Of a stretch of DNA of 64,000 bases, positions 11,001-23,519 are shown piece by piece. Origin of the DNA: Didymella arachidicola. Taxonomy: Eukaryota; Ascomycota; Dothideomycetes; Pleosporales; Didymellaceae. The notes under the pieces are model-generated. The model was given only the letters and a program-made list of their open reading frames with translations, made no database searches and was not told where the DNA came from. Where the stretch lies: assembly GCA_016630955.3 (NCBI GenBank), contig CM049990.2, positions 1,364,001 through 1,428,000 on the forward strand, in the 5' to 3' direction. The translations under genes were made by a program, and so were the position numbers. Each line of letters begins with the position of its first letter. Position 1 is the first letter of the stretch.

Positions 11001-13585
11001 TGACTATGGTTCAGCACAAGCATCGTTACTCTGACTTGCGAAAGTTCTTGTATATCCCGCCTGAAGATGCTGCCAAGCGTGTTGCAGCAGCACTGCCCTT
11101 GTCAACAAACCGCACCTTTGCCCGCCTGGGTCTGGACGATGTACCGAACTTTACGTTTATGCATCCTGTTGCCAGTCTGACGAACAGGAAACGCGGCATG
11201 CCCAGTGATTTCTCGCTCGAAGCACGAGACTGCTACTTTCTTTGGCAGAGCATGACAAAACATCAAACCAAGGAGTACCCCGTCGACAAATCCCTGACTC
11301 CGGCCAGTGTCTTGCCCAAGGTCATGCGTAAGGCTGACATCATCAGCTGGGAGTCTGGTTTGAAGGAGTTGCTCGCCAAGTGGATGGCAGACGACAACTC
11401 GCCATTCGAGGCGGTGCGCAAGGACTTCAGCACGTCTGTCATCAAGTCCGCCCTTCAGATCCAAGAAAGCGGTACTTCAGAGTCGGTACCGGACGACGTG
11501 GAAGCCGATGACCCAGCGAGCAACCACGACGTCGATAATATATTACCTCTGCTGACTGAGCTCCATCAGCAAGATGCTCTCCCAGGTATCATCTTCAACT
11601 ACGACCGCGCAGTCTGCGAGAGGATGTGCCGCACAGTGCTCACCCAGCTGGAGGAAGCTGAGAGTGAGTGGAAGAAGACGAGCCCCAAATGGGCAGAGAA
11701 GCTGCGCGAGTGGGAGGAGTACAAGAAAGAGGTTGCCCGACGCGCCAAGCAAGGTGTTCGTGCTGCGAAGGGAACCACAAAGGAAGAGCAGATGATGGAG
11801 GCTGCCAATCGCGAGGTCAGCCCGTTCGCCACGTTCGACCCAGATAGGCCTCTGGAAGGCTTCCACTTTGCGAATACCAAGAAGCTGTCTAGCGAAGAGC
11901 TTCGCAACCACGAGAAGGAGCTACGCTATCGCGGCGTTGACGAGATCTTCATTCAGGGTCTCCAGCGCGGTATCGGTGTACATCATGCTGGTATGAACCG
12001 CAAATACCGGTACGCCGTCGAAGTGCTCTTCCGCAGAGGATATCTGAGGGTTGTCATCGCAACCGGAACTCTTGCTCTCGGTATCAACATGCCTTGTAAA
12101 ACTGTTGTCTTCTCTGGAGATTCAATCTTCCTGACAGCGCTTAACTACCGTCAAGCCGCTGGTCGTGCTGGTCGTCGTGGCTTCGATTCGCTGGGTAATG
12201 TCGTCTTCCATGGTGTCTCCCTCAGTAAGATCAACAAGCTGATCAGCTCTCGTCTGCCCGATTTGAATGGTCACTTTCCAATCACTACGACATTGGTCCT
12301 GCGTCTGTTCTCACTCCTGCACGACTCTGATAACTCGCCGTTCGCCGTGCGCTGTGTCAATGCGCTCTTGTCGCAGCCACGTGTGTACCTCGGCGGTGAG
12401 GAGTCTAAGATGACAGTCCTCCACCATCTGCGATTCTCTATCGAATATCTACGCAGACAGTCGCTATTGTCGCCAGAAGGAACACCGCTCAATTTTGCAG
12501 GTGCTGTCAGTCATCTGTACTTTACAGAAAATTCCTCGTTTGCCTTCCATGCCCTGCTCAAGAATGGCTACTTCCACGAGTTGTGCAACAAGGTCAACAC
12601 AAACCAGGAGTCAGTCTTGCGCGAGTTGATGCTCACAATGTCACATCTCTTCGGCCGTCTGCAATGCAGACAAGCCGATGAGGAGTTCGTCCAAGAGGTC
12701 ATCAAGGGCAGTCCATCGGTCGTGTTCCTCCCTGACATGCCCGAGAATGCAGTCAATGTCCTTCGCAAGCACAACAAACAGACTCTGGACATCTTTACTT
12801 CATATGTCCGCACCTTCGTCGAGCAGCACATTCAGGAGCCCGATAATACTCTGCCCTTGACCACCACTACCGTTGGCGGGAAGTCAGCTTCTGGATCGTC
12901 ACCCAAAGTCCGCTCATCTTTTGTAGCACTTTCTGGTCACAATGACGATTTTGCCTCCATTCACGACCTATGCACCACTAGTCGCTCTGGTATCTTCCTC
13001 GAGGAGGCAGTAGTACCGTACGTTGGTGTCTATCCCGAGGATTCTGACCTCCCGCTCAACGCGTACCTGTACGACTTCTTCATGCATGGTAATGCGGAGG
13101 CTGTCATCACTGCGAACCGCATCCGTCGCGGCGACATCTGGTTCGTGCTGAACGACTTCAGTATGGTACTTGCGACTATCGTGACTAGTCTTACCAACTT
13201 CATGAACCTTGGCACCGAGTCCGATCTCGACTTCATCGACGTCCGTGGTGGTGGTGACGACGAAGAGGAAGACCTCGAAGATAAGCTGCAGGGTGTTGCC
13301 GATGCCGCCGGACCCGAGTCTGGTATTCAAGGTGCGAGAGGACCTGCACAGCAGCAGAACCTGCCGATCCATCTAGCCAAGAAGAAGAAGAAGGTTGTCG
13401 AGTCCTGGGACGACGAGGCTGAGAGCGAGAGCAGCGATGGTGAGAACTGGGACGATGGAGAGGATAGTGAGGAAGAGAAGGGTGAAGTCGCTTGGGATGA
13501 GCAGACTGGTTTGCTGAACGTGCTCAAAGCGTTCAAGCTGTTGAAGGCGGACTTTGATACCAAGTTCAAGGCTATGTGGGCTTAG
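8071..13585 (+). CDS. DDX60-like Ski2-family DEXH helicase, 1804 aa
   Basis: Large superfamily 2 RNA helicase of the DDX60 type, related to Ski2. Exon 1 is 8071-8811 and exon 2 is 8912-13585; the 100-nt intron has GTAAGC, AACTAAC and CTACAG and joins frames exactly. The N-terminal region (LVGDFAGSERFLIHGESLLL) is the DDX60-specific part, followed by a Lys-rich linker near residue 540-600. Helicase motifs: PTSAGKT (I, about residue 786), DEVH (II, about 890), ALSATVGN (III), GVHHAGMNR and ATGTLALGINMP (IV-V), and QAAGRAGRRG (VI, about 1328). A winged-helix/C-terminal part and a very acidic tail follow (WDDEAESESSDGENWDD). In vertebrates DDX60 is linked to antiviral sensing; the fungal role is not established, so function beyond RNA helicase is inference. 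It probably acts in the cytoplasm. Ends about 1 kb before the rhamnogalacturonase. Confidence 0.92.
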
Positions 13586-14467
13586 TTGTGTTATGGTCAT
13601 TTGGTGTACTTCGCAATGATCATCGATCTGTACAGGCTTGCAAACGTTTGATAGAGTTTGAGATAGGCAGACATTCTCGCTATGAACGAAGTGTCGGCAC
13701 CTTTTCGCGCGGATCTTACTTTTCCTCAATAAGTGTGCAAAATCTTCCGGAACGAGCGGACGCGCCATTTCGAGCCCAAGACTTCAACGAGCACGCCTGC
13801 TATCCATCACGACCTCACTCAGACATGGTCAACAACTTGAGCGCTCGTGCTGATGTCTAATACTTTCGTCAACGCACTGGAAGGTGCCTGCAGCCAATGT
13901 CCCATTCGGTTTGGAAGCGGGTTGTCCCGGCATCATCTGGAACCTGAAACAAGCTTTCATCAACCCACGGCCCCAGCGCGGCATTTGACTCCCCGTGTCG
14001 ACTTTCATCTCCACAAACGCGCAAACGATCATACAATCGCTGCGAATTGAGGCAAGCCCCATTGTTTATTGGTCGAGACCACCAAACATGAAACGTCCAC
14101 ATCGGTATCTGTCGATGGGTCTGGTTCGCGCCAGGAGCACTGCAACCAAGCTTTGCGCAAGCTCTGCGGGATGTTTCGTACACATTGGGTCCTTGGGGTA
14201 GATCACGATGATTTGCATCCAAAGTGTCGTTCGTGCTGCGACAAAAAGCAAGTGCATTTGCCTCCAAATTGTTCCGCTGCGCAACGCGCTCTCGCAGATG
14301 TTGAACTGGTACAAGACTGTTGGGTTCCGCGTTGATCCAAACAGACCGTTTCCCGTCCGACTCGCGGCCTTTCTCATCCAAATTACAAGAGACCACGGGA
14401 AATGGAACTCGATGGATCGACTCAAGGATTAATGCGCCGGTGCAACCGCACCCCATGCCTGCATCTT
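13586..14467. other. Intergenic region upstream of the rhamnogalacturonase
   Basis: About 880 bases. A 223-codon minus-strand frame (13869-14540) crosses it but shows no domain, no codon pattern like the neighbours and would overlap the rhamnogalacturonase promoter, so I leave it out. Likely 3' UTR plus promoter of the secreted enzyme. Confidence 0.5.
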
Positions 14468-14474
14468 TATATAT
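14468..14474 (+). promoter_or_regulatory. TATA-like element of the rhamnogalacturonase gene
   Basis: TATATAT lies about 110 bases before the ATG at 14582, a usual place for a fungal TATA box in a regulated secreted-enzyme gene. Position and sequence are the only support. Confidence 0.45.
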
Positions 14475-14581
14475 CTTCAGGGCCGCGAATCGTAGGTCCT
14501 CACGTCTTCCTTCAGTCACTCTTTCGTGTTTTATTTTCACCTCCAGTCATTCGTTGCTGCTGAGCAGCTTTACATTTCGCA

Positions 14582-16003
14582 ATGCATTTCTCTTCGCTCC
14601 TCGTTGCGGCCGTTGCCGTCCTGCCTACCACCGTCTTCGGTCAGCTTTCAGGCGAAGTTGGACCTCTGACTACGCATGCTGCTAAAACCAAAGTCAAGAC
14701 TTGCAGTGTCTTGGACTATGGAGGTAAGGCTGATAAGAGCACCGATATCGGTCCCGCTCTTCTCAAGGCCTTTGCAGCTTGCAAGACTGGTGGCACTGTT
14801 GTGGTTCCTGCTGGCGACTATGCTATGTCGACGTGGGCTACGTTTGAGGGCGGCAAGGCTTGGGCGCTCCAGCTTGATGGCGTTATCTACCGTACTGGTA
14901 CAGACTCGGGTAACATGCTGTTTATCCGCAATGCGAACGACTTCGAGATGTTTAGCAGCACCGGCAAGGGGGCCATTCAGGGTAGGTGATATTGGTTTGG
15001 AACTCAACACAGCGTTGTTAACATCTGCCAGGCCTCGGTTACCAAGATCACAAGAATGGCAAGCGCGACGGTGCTCGCCTCTTGCGCGTCGAGAAGACCG
15101 ACAACTTCTCTGTGCACGACATTATCCTCGTCGATGCACCCATGTTCCACTTTGTCATGAACACTGTCACCAACGGTGAAGCATACAACATGGCTATCCG
15201 CGGTGGAGACTGGGGCGGTCTCGACGGCGTCGACGTTGTCGGCACCAACGTCTGGATCCACGACGTGAGTCTCTCCTCCTAATACCCCGAGACAACACTA
15301 ACAATCACAGATCATGGTCACCAACAAAGACGAATGCGTGACAGTAAAATCTCCCTCTACCAACCTGCTCGTCGAAAACATCTACTGCAACTGGTCCGGC
15401 GGGTCCGCCATAGGCTCTCTGGGTGCCGACACAGCCATCTCCAAGATCCAATACAGGAACATCTACACCTGGAAGTCAAACCAGATGATGATGATCAAGT
15501 CCAACGGCGGCAGCGGTTACGTCGAAGATGTTCTGTTCGAGAACTTCATCGGGCACGGCAACGCGTACGGCTTCGACATCGACCAGTACTGGGCCTCGAT
15601 GAGCGCAATCGCAGGCAACGGCGTCCAGCTATCCAACATCACGGCCAAGAACTGGCGCGGCACGCAGGCCAACGGCGCTCAGCGCGGGCCCGTCAAGGTC
15701 GTGTGCTCGGACAACGCGCCGTGCACGGATATCAACGTCAGCGATATCCAGATGTGGACTGAGACGGGCAACAAGAACGTGAATCTGTGCAGGTCGGGCC
15801 ATGGATCGGGGGCTTGCTTGAAGAGTGGCACGGGTTCGTATGCGCTGATCACGCAAACTATTACTACGGCGCCGACTGCGTACTCGGCTGCTGTTATGCC
15901 GGATGATCTCCAGACGGCGTTTGGTATTTCGGCCAGCATTCCCATTCCCACACTGCCGGCGAGCTACTACCCTAACACGCCGCCTATCAGTAAGTCTCCT
16001 TGA
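14582..16003 (+). CDS. Secreted GH28 rhamnogalacturonan hydrolase, ~441 aa
   Basis: The protein closely follows Aspergillus rhamnogalacturonase A (GH28), which hydrolyses the GalA-Rha backbone of rhamnogalacturonan I. Exons are 14582-14981, 15032-15264 and 15311-16003, with short GT-AG introns and frame closure. A signal peptide (MHFSSLLVAAVAVLPTTVFG) precedes QLSGEVGPL. Recognisable family blocks are CSVLDYGGKADKSTDIGPAL, QLDGVIYRTGTDSGNM, HDIILVDAPMFHFVMNT, GLDGVDV, VTNKDECVTVKSP, IYCNWSGGSAIGSLGADT, MIKSNGGSG and FIGHGNAYGFDIDQYW; the beta-helix carboxylates sit in GLDGVDV and NKDEC. It lacks the NTD/RIK signatures of polygalacturonases, as expected for rhamnogalacturonases. The end is uncertain: reading through gives PPISKSP, while a GTAAGT there could start a last intron. 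A plant-cell-wall enzyme fits saprotrophic or plant-associated life. Confidence 0.93.
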
Positions 16004-16178
16004 GAGGATGTCTTGTGGAAAGGAGTAGAAAGCGGTGGAGTATTCTTGTATCTAGTTCATTACTATTCAGACAAAGGCTATAATCAAGGAGAAGACTAAA
16101 GAAGCAAGCTCAATGGTCGCTTCACGCGCCCATATTTTCGTGCTCGTTCTCCAAACTATGTTCCATCGCGTTGCTATG

Positions 16179-18212
16179 TCAACAGAGATATATGTACCCT
16201 TCTTCATATGAAGACCCATCATCGCTGCTATCCGCTTCCTCCAAGGGTCTGCTTACTGACTCGGACAGATCTTCGTCGTGACTTCCATCAGAAGGGACTA
16301 GCCTTTTCTGTGACGTCGCATAATCTTCATTGTGATCTCCGTCGCTAGCGAGATCATCTCCTGGTTCACTGCCTTCTTCGACAGACTCCTCTCTACTTCC
16401 AGATGGATTGTCCCATTCTGCATCAAATTCCGTCTCCGGCTCTGTGTCTTCCTCACTCATGGCGTCTCCAAAAGGACTTGTATCGCTTAAATGAAGCAAT
16501 CCAGGGCCCAAGAACTTGTAATGACTTTCTTGGTTGGTAGATCTCAACAGATAGATATACTCGTCTGGTAAGCTCGTGCGTCCAGTAAGTTCAGCTACAG
16601 TATCTCCCTCCCGCGTTACAATCGGAACAAGCCCAAAGGTGCCCTTGCTCGTAATCATGAACCTCTTTGCGTTGCACTTAGACCGGACGAATGAATGCAT
16701 CCATTCAATGGTCTCAAGTTCGTAATCTTGCTCTTGTGTCCGTGTGATACATCCGCGATAGATAGATACGTGATTCTCCCAGCGTTCAATGCTCTCTCCA
16801 AACCATGTCTCTTGCACAAGAGTGTCGAAGAAGTCCTCGAAAGTTCGACGAACAGACTGCTGTCTTTGTCTACTCCACGGCCGTGTACTTTGCCACAGCT
16901 GTCGAATAAACTCGAGCGTTGTAGTAGACTCGTAAAGATCTTCCGACAGGAATACAACAGTGTCCAACACACTTCCGCGGACCCTGAGTATATCTCCTTC
17001 TAAGATCCGTGGCTCAGTACCCTTCTTGAATTGTTGTACATGTTGCGAAGCCGCTCGCCAGAACTCGGGATCACGCTCTGACGTGACGGGGTCCCATCTT
17101 GGGACCCAGCTTGGCAGATCGGATTGCATTGATACAGTGTCATGTGTAACGTAATTCAAAATCGTTATGTCTCCGGTTGACTCTAGGTAGCTTCTAGCGA
17201 CGGCCCTGAACACCTCCTCTGGCGTATGGGAGTAGTCTGGGGCTAGCTCTAAATCATACTCAGCATCGATAGGAAGACTAAGAAAGGCGTAAATGCTGTC
17301 ACGCTGGTCTTTGAAAGTGAGACCTCTCCCTCGCGCAAAGAAATCCAGGATTCGAGCCGGTTGGTACACACCTTCGTCGAGGAACATCCGTAGACTGTAG
17401 GGATGCCGGTCCATGTAAGTATCGACATGAGGACCTAAACATCGATACATGTATCCATGCGGAAAAAATGGTAATAGAACCCCTCTGCCTATGTTCCAGG
17501 CACATATGCGCATTAATGCTGCCCACGGGAATTCGATGGAACCCCATACGACGAGAGATTGCTGCGCCAAACCTGCTTCCTGGACAACCCATCCTCGTCT
17601 GAACCATTGTTGTTGGACCAGGATGCTTACGGAGTGCCATCGTGTGTCTGTTGTAAGGTGGAGGTCCGTATCCAGATGTGAGTAAGGGAATGTGTCCCAA
17701 TCTGTCAAGCTCCATTCGCTGATTATACGGTCGAAATGAATGGTCATGTCATACAGTAGTGACGCTACTTCTGGTCCATGTCCTCCAGGATCGGACCCGA
17801 TACAGATAACCACGCGTGTTGCGCCGCTGTATATCAATCCCATGATGGAGACTTGGCGTCCTTTTTCCTCAACGTCATCCTGATTGATGCAGACCGAGTC
17901 TGCCCAGAGAGTCCGCGCATCAGTCGAGCTTCGAAGCCTCTGGAGGGCGTGGAATAAGTTGGTTGTGATGTGAAGGGTGTGGCTATCACAGTAGATTCGC
18001 TGGTCCTTGATCTCACTTCCCCAAACATAAGAGATGGCCTCGTAGTCTGCATCGGGGATAGCAGAAGTATGAATGCTGCACCGCAGCGGTTCATCACCAA
18101 TTCCAGGCTCTAACCTGAGGTAGCGGTAGTAGTCGCCATGAGGAAGTGGTGTGTACACATAGGGCTCGGTGTCGACGACACAATCAGCGATAAGGCTGGA
18201 AAGCGACTCCAT
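16179..18212 (-). CDS. HET-domain (heterokaryon incompatibility) protein, 677 aa
   Basis: Single-exon gene with a HET domain (PF06985) in its N-terminal third. Conserved blocks are YEAISYVWGS, ITTNLFHALQRLR, LWADSVCINQDDVEEKGRQV and IYSGATRVVICIGSD. The middle has LSLPIDAEYDLELAPDYSHT and VFRAVARSYL, also usual in HET proteins. The last ~110 residues are acidic and Ser-rich (SGSREESVEEGSEPGDD). HET proteins mediate programmed death on fusion of genetically different hyphae, and are expanded in Pezizomycotina; which allele system this belongs to cannot be told. I chose the ATG at 18212 (MESLSSLIADCVVD); the open frame extends 11 codons upstream without an earlier ATG. It sits between the rhamnogalacturonase, which converges on it, and XRN1 on the same strand. 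Confidence 0.9.
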   Translation of the reverse strand: MESLSSLIADCVVDTEPYVYTPLPHGDYYRYLRLEPGIGDEPLRCSIHTSAIPDADYEAISYVWGSEIKDQRIYCDSHTLHITTNLFHALQRLRSSTDARTLWADSVCINQDDVEEKGRQVSIMGLIYSGATRVVICIGSDPGGHGPEVASLLYDMTIHFDRIISEWSLTDWDTFPYSHLDTDLHLTTDTRWHSVSILVQQQWFRRGWVVQEAGLAQQSLVVWGSIEFPWAALMRICAWNIGRGVLLPFFPHGYMYRCLGPHVDTYMDRHPYSLRMFLDEGVYQPARILDFFARGRGLTFKDQRDSIYAFLSLPIDAEYDLELAPDYSHTPEEVFRAVARSYLESTGDITILNYVTHDTVSMQSDLPSWVPRWDPVTSERDPEFWRAASQHVQQFKKGTEPRILEGDILRVRGSVLDTVVFLSEDLYESTTTLEFIRQLWQSTRPWSRQRQQSVRRTFEDFFDTLVQETWFGESIERWENHVSIYRGCITRTQEQDYELETIEWMHSFVRSKCNAKRFMITSKGTFGLVPIVTREGDTVAELTGRTSLPDEYIYLLRSTNQESHYKFLGPGLLHLSDTSPFGDAMSEEDTEPETEFDAEWDNPSGSREESVEEGSEPGDDLASDGDHNEDYATSQKRLVPSDGSHDEDLSESVSRPLEEADSSDDGSSYEEGYIYLC

Positions 18213-18672
18213 GGTGACAACCAGGATCGAGAAGCGCTCAAGCAAAGACTTCAGAGGCGTTGCGTGCTTGTTGTCGCAATCATCCCCACATGTCTGCGAC
18301 GAAGAACGATGCGTTGAAAGACTGAGACAGGAAGGCGAGGTAAGATGTCGACCTTACAAGGTGCGGGGCTGCATGAAGGTATTGTCAGCGTCAGCCTGAT
18401 CTTGGCCATCTTCAACGCGCAACAGAAAATAAGGTCTTTGACTACCTTATCAATGTGACAAGAGTCCAGCGCACGGGGTGCGAGCTCGTTCGATCTGCCA
18501 TGAACTGCAGTAGAGGTGAGGGCAGACAAGGCAAAGCAAAAGCACAAGCTGATTGAAGAAGCGGGTCAATTGCAGCGTGGTGGGGCATGAAAGAAGGTGA
18601 CCAATTCATTATTTTGATCGCACCTGACTCGTTCTTTCTATCTACTCATACGCAAACCTCCAGGCAGTCGCA
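18213..18672. other. Intergenic, HET gene promoter and XRN1 3' UTR
   Basis: About 460 bases between the XRN1 stop and the HET start on the minus strand. No coding signal or repeat seen. Confidence 0.5.
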
Positions 18673-21600
18673 CTACTGTGCAGCAGGCGCAGACGCGCCT
18701 CCCCTCGGACCGCCCCTTCCTCTAAACCCACCACGTCCACGTCCACGGCCCCTTCCACGACCTGTTTCCAATCCAGCAGGCGGCGGCACATTCGAGTAGT
18801 TCTGCGGGCGGAAGTTGGGGTTGTTCTGAACTACACCCTCAGTAGGATCGCTGTTATCAACACTCGTGAATCCGCCGCGAGCCTTTTGCATACCGCCACG
18901 ACCTCGCGGGACGAAGTCAGCACCACCGCGGCCACGGCCGCCACGCGGCGCACCGTTGCCGTTAGGCTGCTGGTTTAGGTCTGCGACGTGACCGTTGGCT
19001 TGACCACCACGGGGAGCGAAACCGCCTCGACCGCCGCGCGGTGGTCCGCCGTGAATTGGCAGGGTTTGCTGTACGCCGTTTGCAGGTGAAGCACCGACAC
19101 GAGGCGCCATGCCACCGCCACGAGGCGCCATGCCACCGCCACGACCACCCCTAGTGCCGTTGGCGCCACCGAACGCTCCACGGTAGGAACCCTGAAGAGG
19201 TGGTGGGGCGCCGGCTGGAACAAGCTGAGGCCCCCCTGGAGCGCCCAAGCGAGGCATGGAATAGCCTGGATTCTGGTTCCTCTGCTTAGCCGCGGCTGCG
19301 GCGGCGCCGGCGGTGGAAAATGAAACGACCTGCTTGTCGGTCAAGTTCAGCACTGAGGTGGAGGGGACAGTCGATCCGCGGAATGGTGAGCATCGGTCGT
19401 TGAGAGACGTTCCACTCATGAAGGTTGCGTCAAAGACTACATCCAACAACACAGCACGGGCCGTTCTGGTCTTGCCAACGATAGTTCCTGACGATCCAAT
19501 AGGAACGCGACCAGAATCTTGCACGTAGATGATGCGATCTCCAATGCTGAACTCCTGATGACCAAGACGCTGCTCAGCGTCAGAAGGTTTCAGGATCGCG
19601 CTGCGCGGGACTTTGCCAATCTTCTTCATCTCAACATCCTGCAGCAGTGCAAGGTTGGCATCAGCAGCTTGCTCAATGGCCTTGACGGTGTCGGAGTCGA
19701 GCTGCTCCGCATCAAGCGGTACCTTCTCGAAGCTCTTTGTCTGCACCTCCTTGAGCCAAGCACCGATCTCCTTGACCTTCTGCTTTGCAATCTCGGGAGG
19801 ATAGAAGTCGGTGTCCTCCCAGCCGTCGCCCGTTGGATTTGACATGATACCCGCGAAGAACTCAGGGAACTTGATCATGTACTGGGTGAGCAGTTCAACG
19901 GCCTTCTGGCTGTACTCCCAGCCGTTGGCGGACTTGCGTGAGTAACCCAGAACCTTCAGCTTCTTCGCCTCGAATTTTAGGTTCAAGCCCAAGTTCAGCT
20001 TGAGGCCGCTGGAGTTGACATTAAAAGAAGATGTCAACTTCGACAGGGCAAGCGGCGGCATGTGCAGTTGCCTGGCTACCATGTAGGATGGCAGGTATGG
20101 CGTCGTCTGCTCAGCATGTATGACAATCTGACGGCCAAAGTCTGGCTCAGGTTTCTTGAGTCTGGCGACCATGATCGTGGCCTTGTGGTCTGCGTGACCA
20201 ATGACCTGCAACGGGCGACCATAGGCATAGTCACCTAGATAGAATGCGCGAGCACCCTCAGGAAACTCCTCCTCGATAGGCAGCGCATCCTTCTCAATGA
20301 ATCGCTGATCAGGGCTGATGACGTCTCCGACGATAGTCTGAACCGCATACTCAGTCTGCAGTCCAGGGACAGGAGCGTACTCTTTGATGGTGGCACCTTC
20401 GTCAGTCTTCTTGAGACCCTTGAGCATTTCTACATGCACAAGTGCCTCGACTTCACCAGTGATAATACCGAGACGTTTGCCATAGACTTCTTGGATGCGG
20501 TTCGCGGTCTTCTTCCAGTTGGAAATCTCGGAAGGTCCATGCTCAAGTGCCAAGGGAGCTGAGACGCCGTCGCCGGAGAGGACGTAGTCAAAGAGCTCGT
20601 CTGAGACCTTGACTACCTTGGCCTCGTGCAAGAAAGGATAGCCAACATGGACTGCTTTTCCGAGCATCTTCTGGGCGTATGTGATTGAAGTCCTGGGCTC
20701 GGTGTCAACAAGCGTGACAACCATGCTCTCGTTGCGGCTGTCTTGCGAGAAGACGTTTACACCTGCAAACTCGAGCGCACCGTGGAAAGGAAGAACTTTG
20801 AGACTAGGGAAACCAGCCAACGCGGACGCACCAAGCTTGACGCCGTCCATCAAGCCGATGTAATACTCGAGACCTTCCATTGTAGGAAGATCGAAGATGT
20901 TTTCAACGCACTTGCAGTTGGGCAAATCCGGGAAGATCCCCGGGAGGGACGAGGGGTAAACAAAATTGACGTCCTTGGAGTAGGTAAACTTCAACGAAAC
21001 GCCATAGGAGTTGCGAGACTTCTCGTCCGGTGTGAGCAGATGCTCTTTTGTCGCCATGGCCTTGAGTAATCTGTCTTCCTCGATGAAGGGAATCTTGACA
21101 ACAGCCTCCCAGTCCTGCTTCTTTCCATTCATATCGAGATTGAAGTCGCGCGGGTAAAAGTCGATAATGGGAGAGTCGGCGTTGGTCATGAGAGGATGGT
21201 AGGCCTCTGGCACGATGGACTTACTGCGGTCAGGCAGCACACCCATCAATTGCTGGTAGGGCTTGAACGGCTGTCCAAGCTTAAAGTTGATGTCAGCCTT
21301 CAGGCCCCGCTTGACGTCGGAGATCATGGGCGAGTAGTGGTAGCCGTAATACCACGGCCACGAGGCTACTCCACGGTAGTAGTAGTAAAGGACCCACTGC
21401 AGTCCTTGCACGTAGTTTTCCGTTAGCTTGCGCAACTCTTCCTCATTGGTGCGGTCCCAGTCGAACTTGCTCTTATAATAATCATTCTTCCATGCCTCAA
21501 ACTTCTCGTCGTATTTTGCCTGCATGGCTGATTGGGCCTCCTCAGGCGAGATGTCGACGATCTTGGCCTGATCGTACTTCTGGACAACTCGGACAATCGC

Positions 21601-23075
21601 CTTAGTGGATTCGGCTGTTGCTTCGTCATCCTCCTCCTCATCATCGCTCTCGACCAGCTTTGGTGGGGCTGAGATCTGCAGATGACGGTTGCCATTGTCG
21701 TCTGAGACGGACTTCCACGGCAAGTGAAGCTTCTCTGCGAGCTCCTGTACAAACTTCCGATCCTCGGCACTGAGGTCTGTAGGGAGATCCAGAGAAGGCT
21801 GGTCGACCTTCTGGAGATGGTTGCCAACCCAAGCCTTGACGCTTGAGAACAATTGCTTCTGCTTCGTAGACATTATGACAGTGCCTCGTCGCGCAGTCTT
21901 CTCCATAACGTCTTCACGTCCAAGCTTCTTACCCTTGAACCAGGCGGCATCGGCATTCTCCGATTCGAAATGACGATTTTCGATGTTGGAGAGCTCGTCT
22001 AGCAGAAGTGCCAATCGCTCCATGTTGATTACACCCTCCTCGTTGATGTAGCCCTTGGCCTTGGGTAGGACTGTCTTGTATACGTTGAACATGAGGGCCA
22101 ACGCGCCTTCGTTGATATGCAAATGGGGAAGATTAGGAAGGAAATCGTTACCAACAAAGAAAGCCATGAGAATGAAATCGTCAATGACACGCTCCATGTC
22201 GAATGGAAAGCCGAGAGCACCTGGCTCTTCTAGTTCTTGGAACTCCAACTCTAGGTATTCGCGGACAATGCAGAGATGCATCAGGTAGAAGTTCTGATGC
22301 TCCAGCTCCTTGGATTTGGTTTTGCTCTGGCGACCAAATGTCACCTCCTCGCGCAAAAGACAGAAATGAGGGTCGTGGCTGAGCAGACCCAACATGATCA
22401 GATCGGCATCAAGGCCGTACAAGCAGTGACGGCGGTTGGGATCGTACTCTGGCTGGGCTTTCGCCTGACGGATGTACTCCATGATCTTGTGCTCGCCTTC
22501 TCCGGGGACTTCGTGGCCAGACAGGACGACTTCCACGCCCTGCCAGTCGAGGTCCTCAGAGACCTTCTTGTTGATGAAGTACTTCAGCTGCTGTGTGAGC
22601 TTCGCCATGAACTCGGTACCGGGGGTGATGCAGTTGCTGTCGAAAGGCGCCTCCTTGGGCATTTCGACACCCTCCTTGATAGCCTTCTCTCGAGCCTTTT
22701 CAGCGTCGAGGGCAGTCCTGAAGCGGCGAGCTCGCTGCTGGTTCATCTTGGCGCGGGGGGCGACACCGTCGATGGCCATGAAGAAGAGCTGCTTGGGCTT
22801 GATCTTGCCGAACAAATGCTCGATGTAGTTGAAGATGGCGATGAACATCTTGTCTTCAGTCATGCGCGCGGTTGGACCGTCGGAGTCATTGTGCGTGCAG
22901 TTGTGGATGATACCGTTCATGTCCAGCTGTGTGCGGTCAGAGTCACATCTTGAGGGCAATTGATGGATGAGCGTACATAAAGACAGTCAAACTCGGGAAT
23001 GCGGTTCTCAGCGATTAGCTGAGAGATGCCCGGGTACCGCTCGGACATCCATCTGAAGAACTTGGGAACACCCAT
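18673..23075 (-). CDS. XRN1: 5'-3' exoribonuclease XRN1/Kem1, 1450 aa
   Basis: Cytoplasmic 5'-3' exoribonuclease that degrades decapped mRNA. Exon 1 is 23075-22977 (MGVPKFFRWMSERYPG...EFDCLY) and exon 2 is 22926-18673, joined over a 50-nt intron into CLYLDMNGIIHNCTHND, the invariant XRN junction. The N-terminal nuclease carries the acidic sites in LDMNGIIH, VVLSGHEVPGEGEHKIMEY and LYGLDADLIMLGLLSHD, and the MAIDGVAPRAKMNQQRARRF block. SH3-like and PAZ/Tudor-like parts follow (SIGDRIIYVQDSGRVPIGSS). The last ~250 residues are an RGG-rich tail with many GGRGG, APRGG and GRGRGRGG repeats, likely an RNA-binding or phase-separating segment and probable methylation target. Length is normal for filamentous fungi. 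The start lies 444 bases from the divergent HAT2-type gene. Confidence 0.96.
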
Positions 23076-23519
23076 GAGTGCTGCTGCAGACTTGCGATAG
23101 TGTAGTAATACGTGGAAGCGAATGGGCGTGGGCGCAGAAGGTATGTCGCTGGAGCGAGCGGTGAAGCTGTGGGTGATGAAAGGAAGAAAGCGCAGCAGCG
23201 CTGTGGGCACAAGGGCAAACAATAGAGGGGGTGGTTCTCGACGCTGTGGTCTTCAAAGAGCAGGAGGGAGCTTCGCGGGCTGCTTGATATGATGCACAGA
23301 GCGCCAAGACACTACAGCGTGGCGGCGAGCGGCGATCGATGACCCTGTCCCGCCCGCAGAGGCGCAGGCGGTCAGGGCGGGCACGATTTCGCTAGCGCAA
23401 CACGAAACGCGGTCGACGCGCTTTGGCTCTACAGCTTGGGTGAGCTCACGCTTCGGTACCAGTGCGCCCTTCCACAAAGCCAACTCCCAACACTCGCACA
23501 GAAAATCATCACATACACA
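23076..23519. promoter_or_regulatory. Divergent promoter XRN1 / HAT2-type gene
   Basis: The two ATGs (23075 minus, 23520 plus) face apart across 444 bases, so both promoters and 5' UTRs must share this stretch. No TATA box stands out, as expected for housekeeping genes. Sharing of control is inferred from position only. Confidence 0.6.

Noticed and set aside
13869..14540. 223-codon minus-strand frame before the rhamnogalacturonase
   Set aside because: No recognisable protein features and it overlaps the likely TATA box and leader of the downstream gene.
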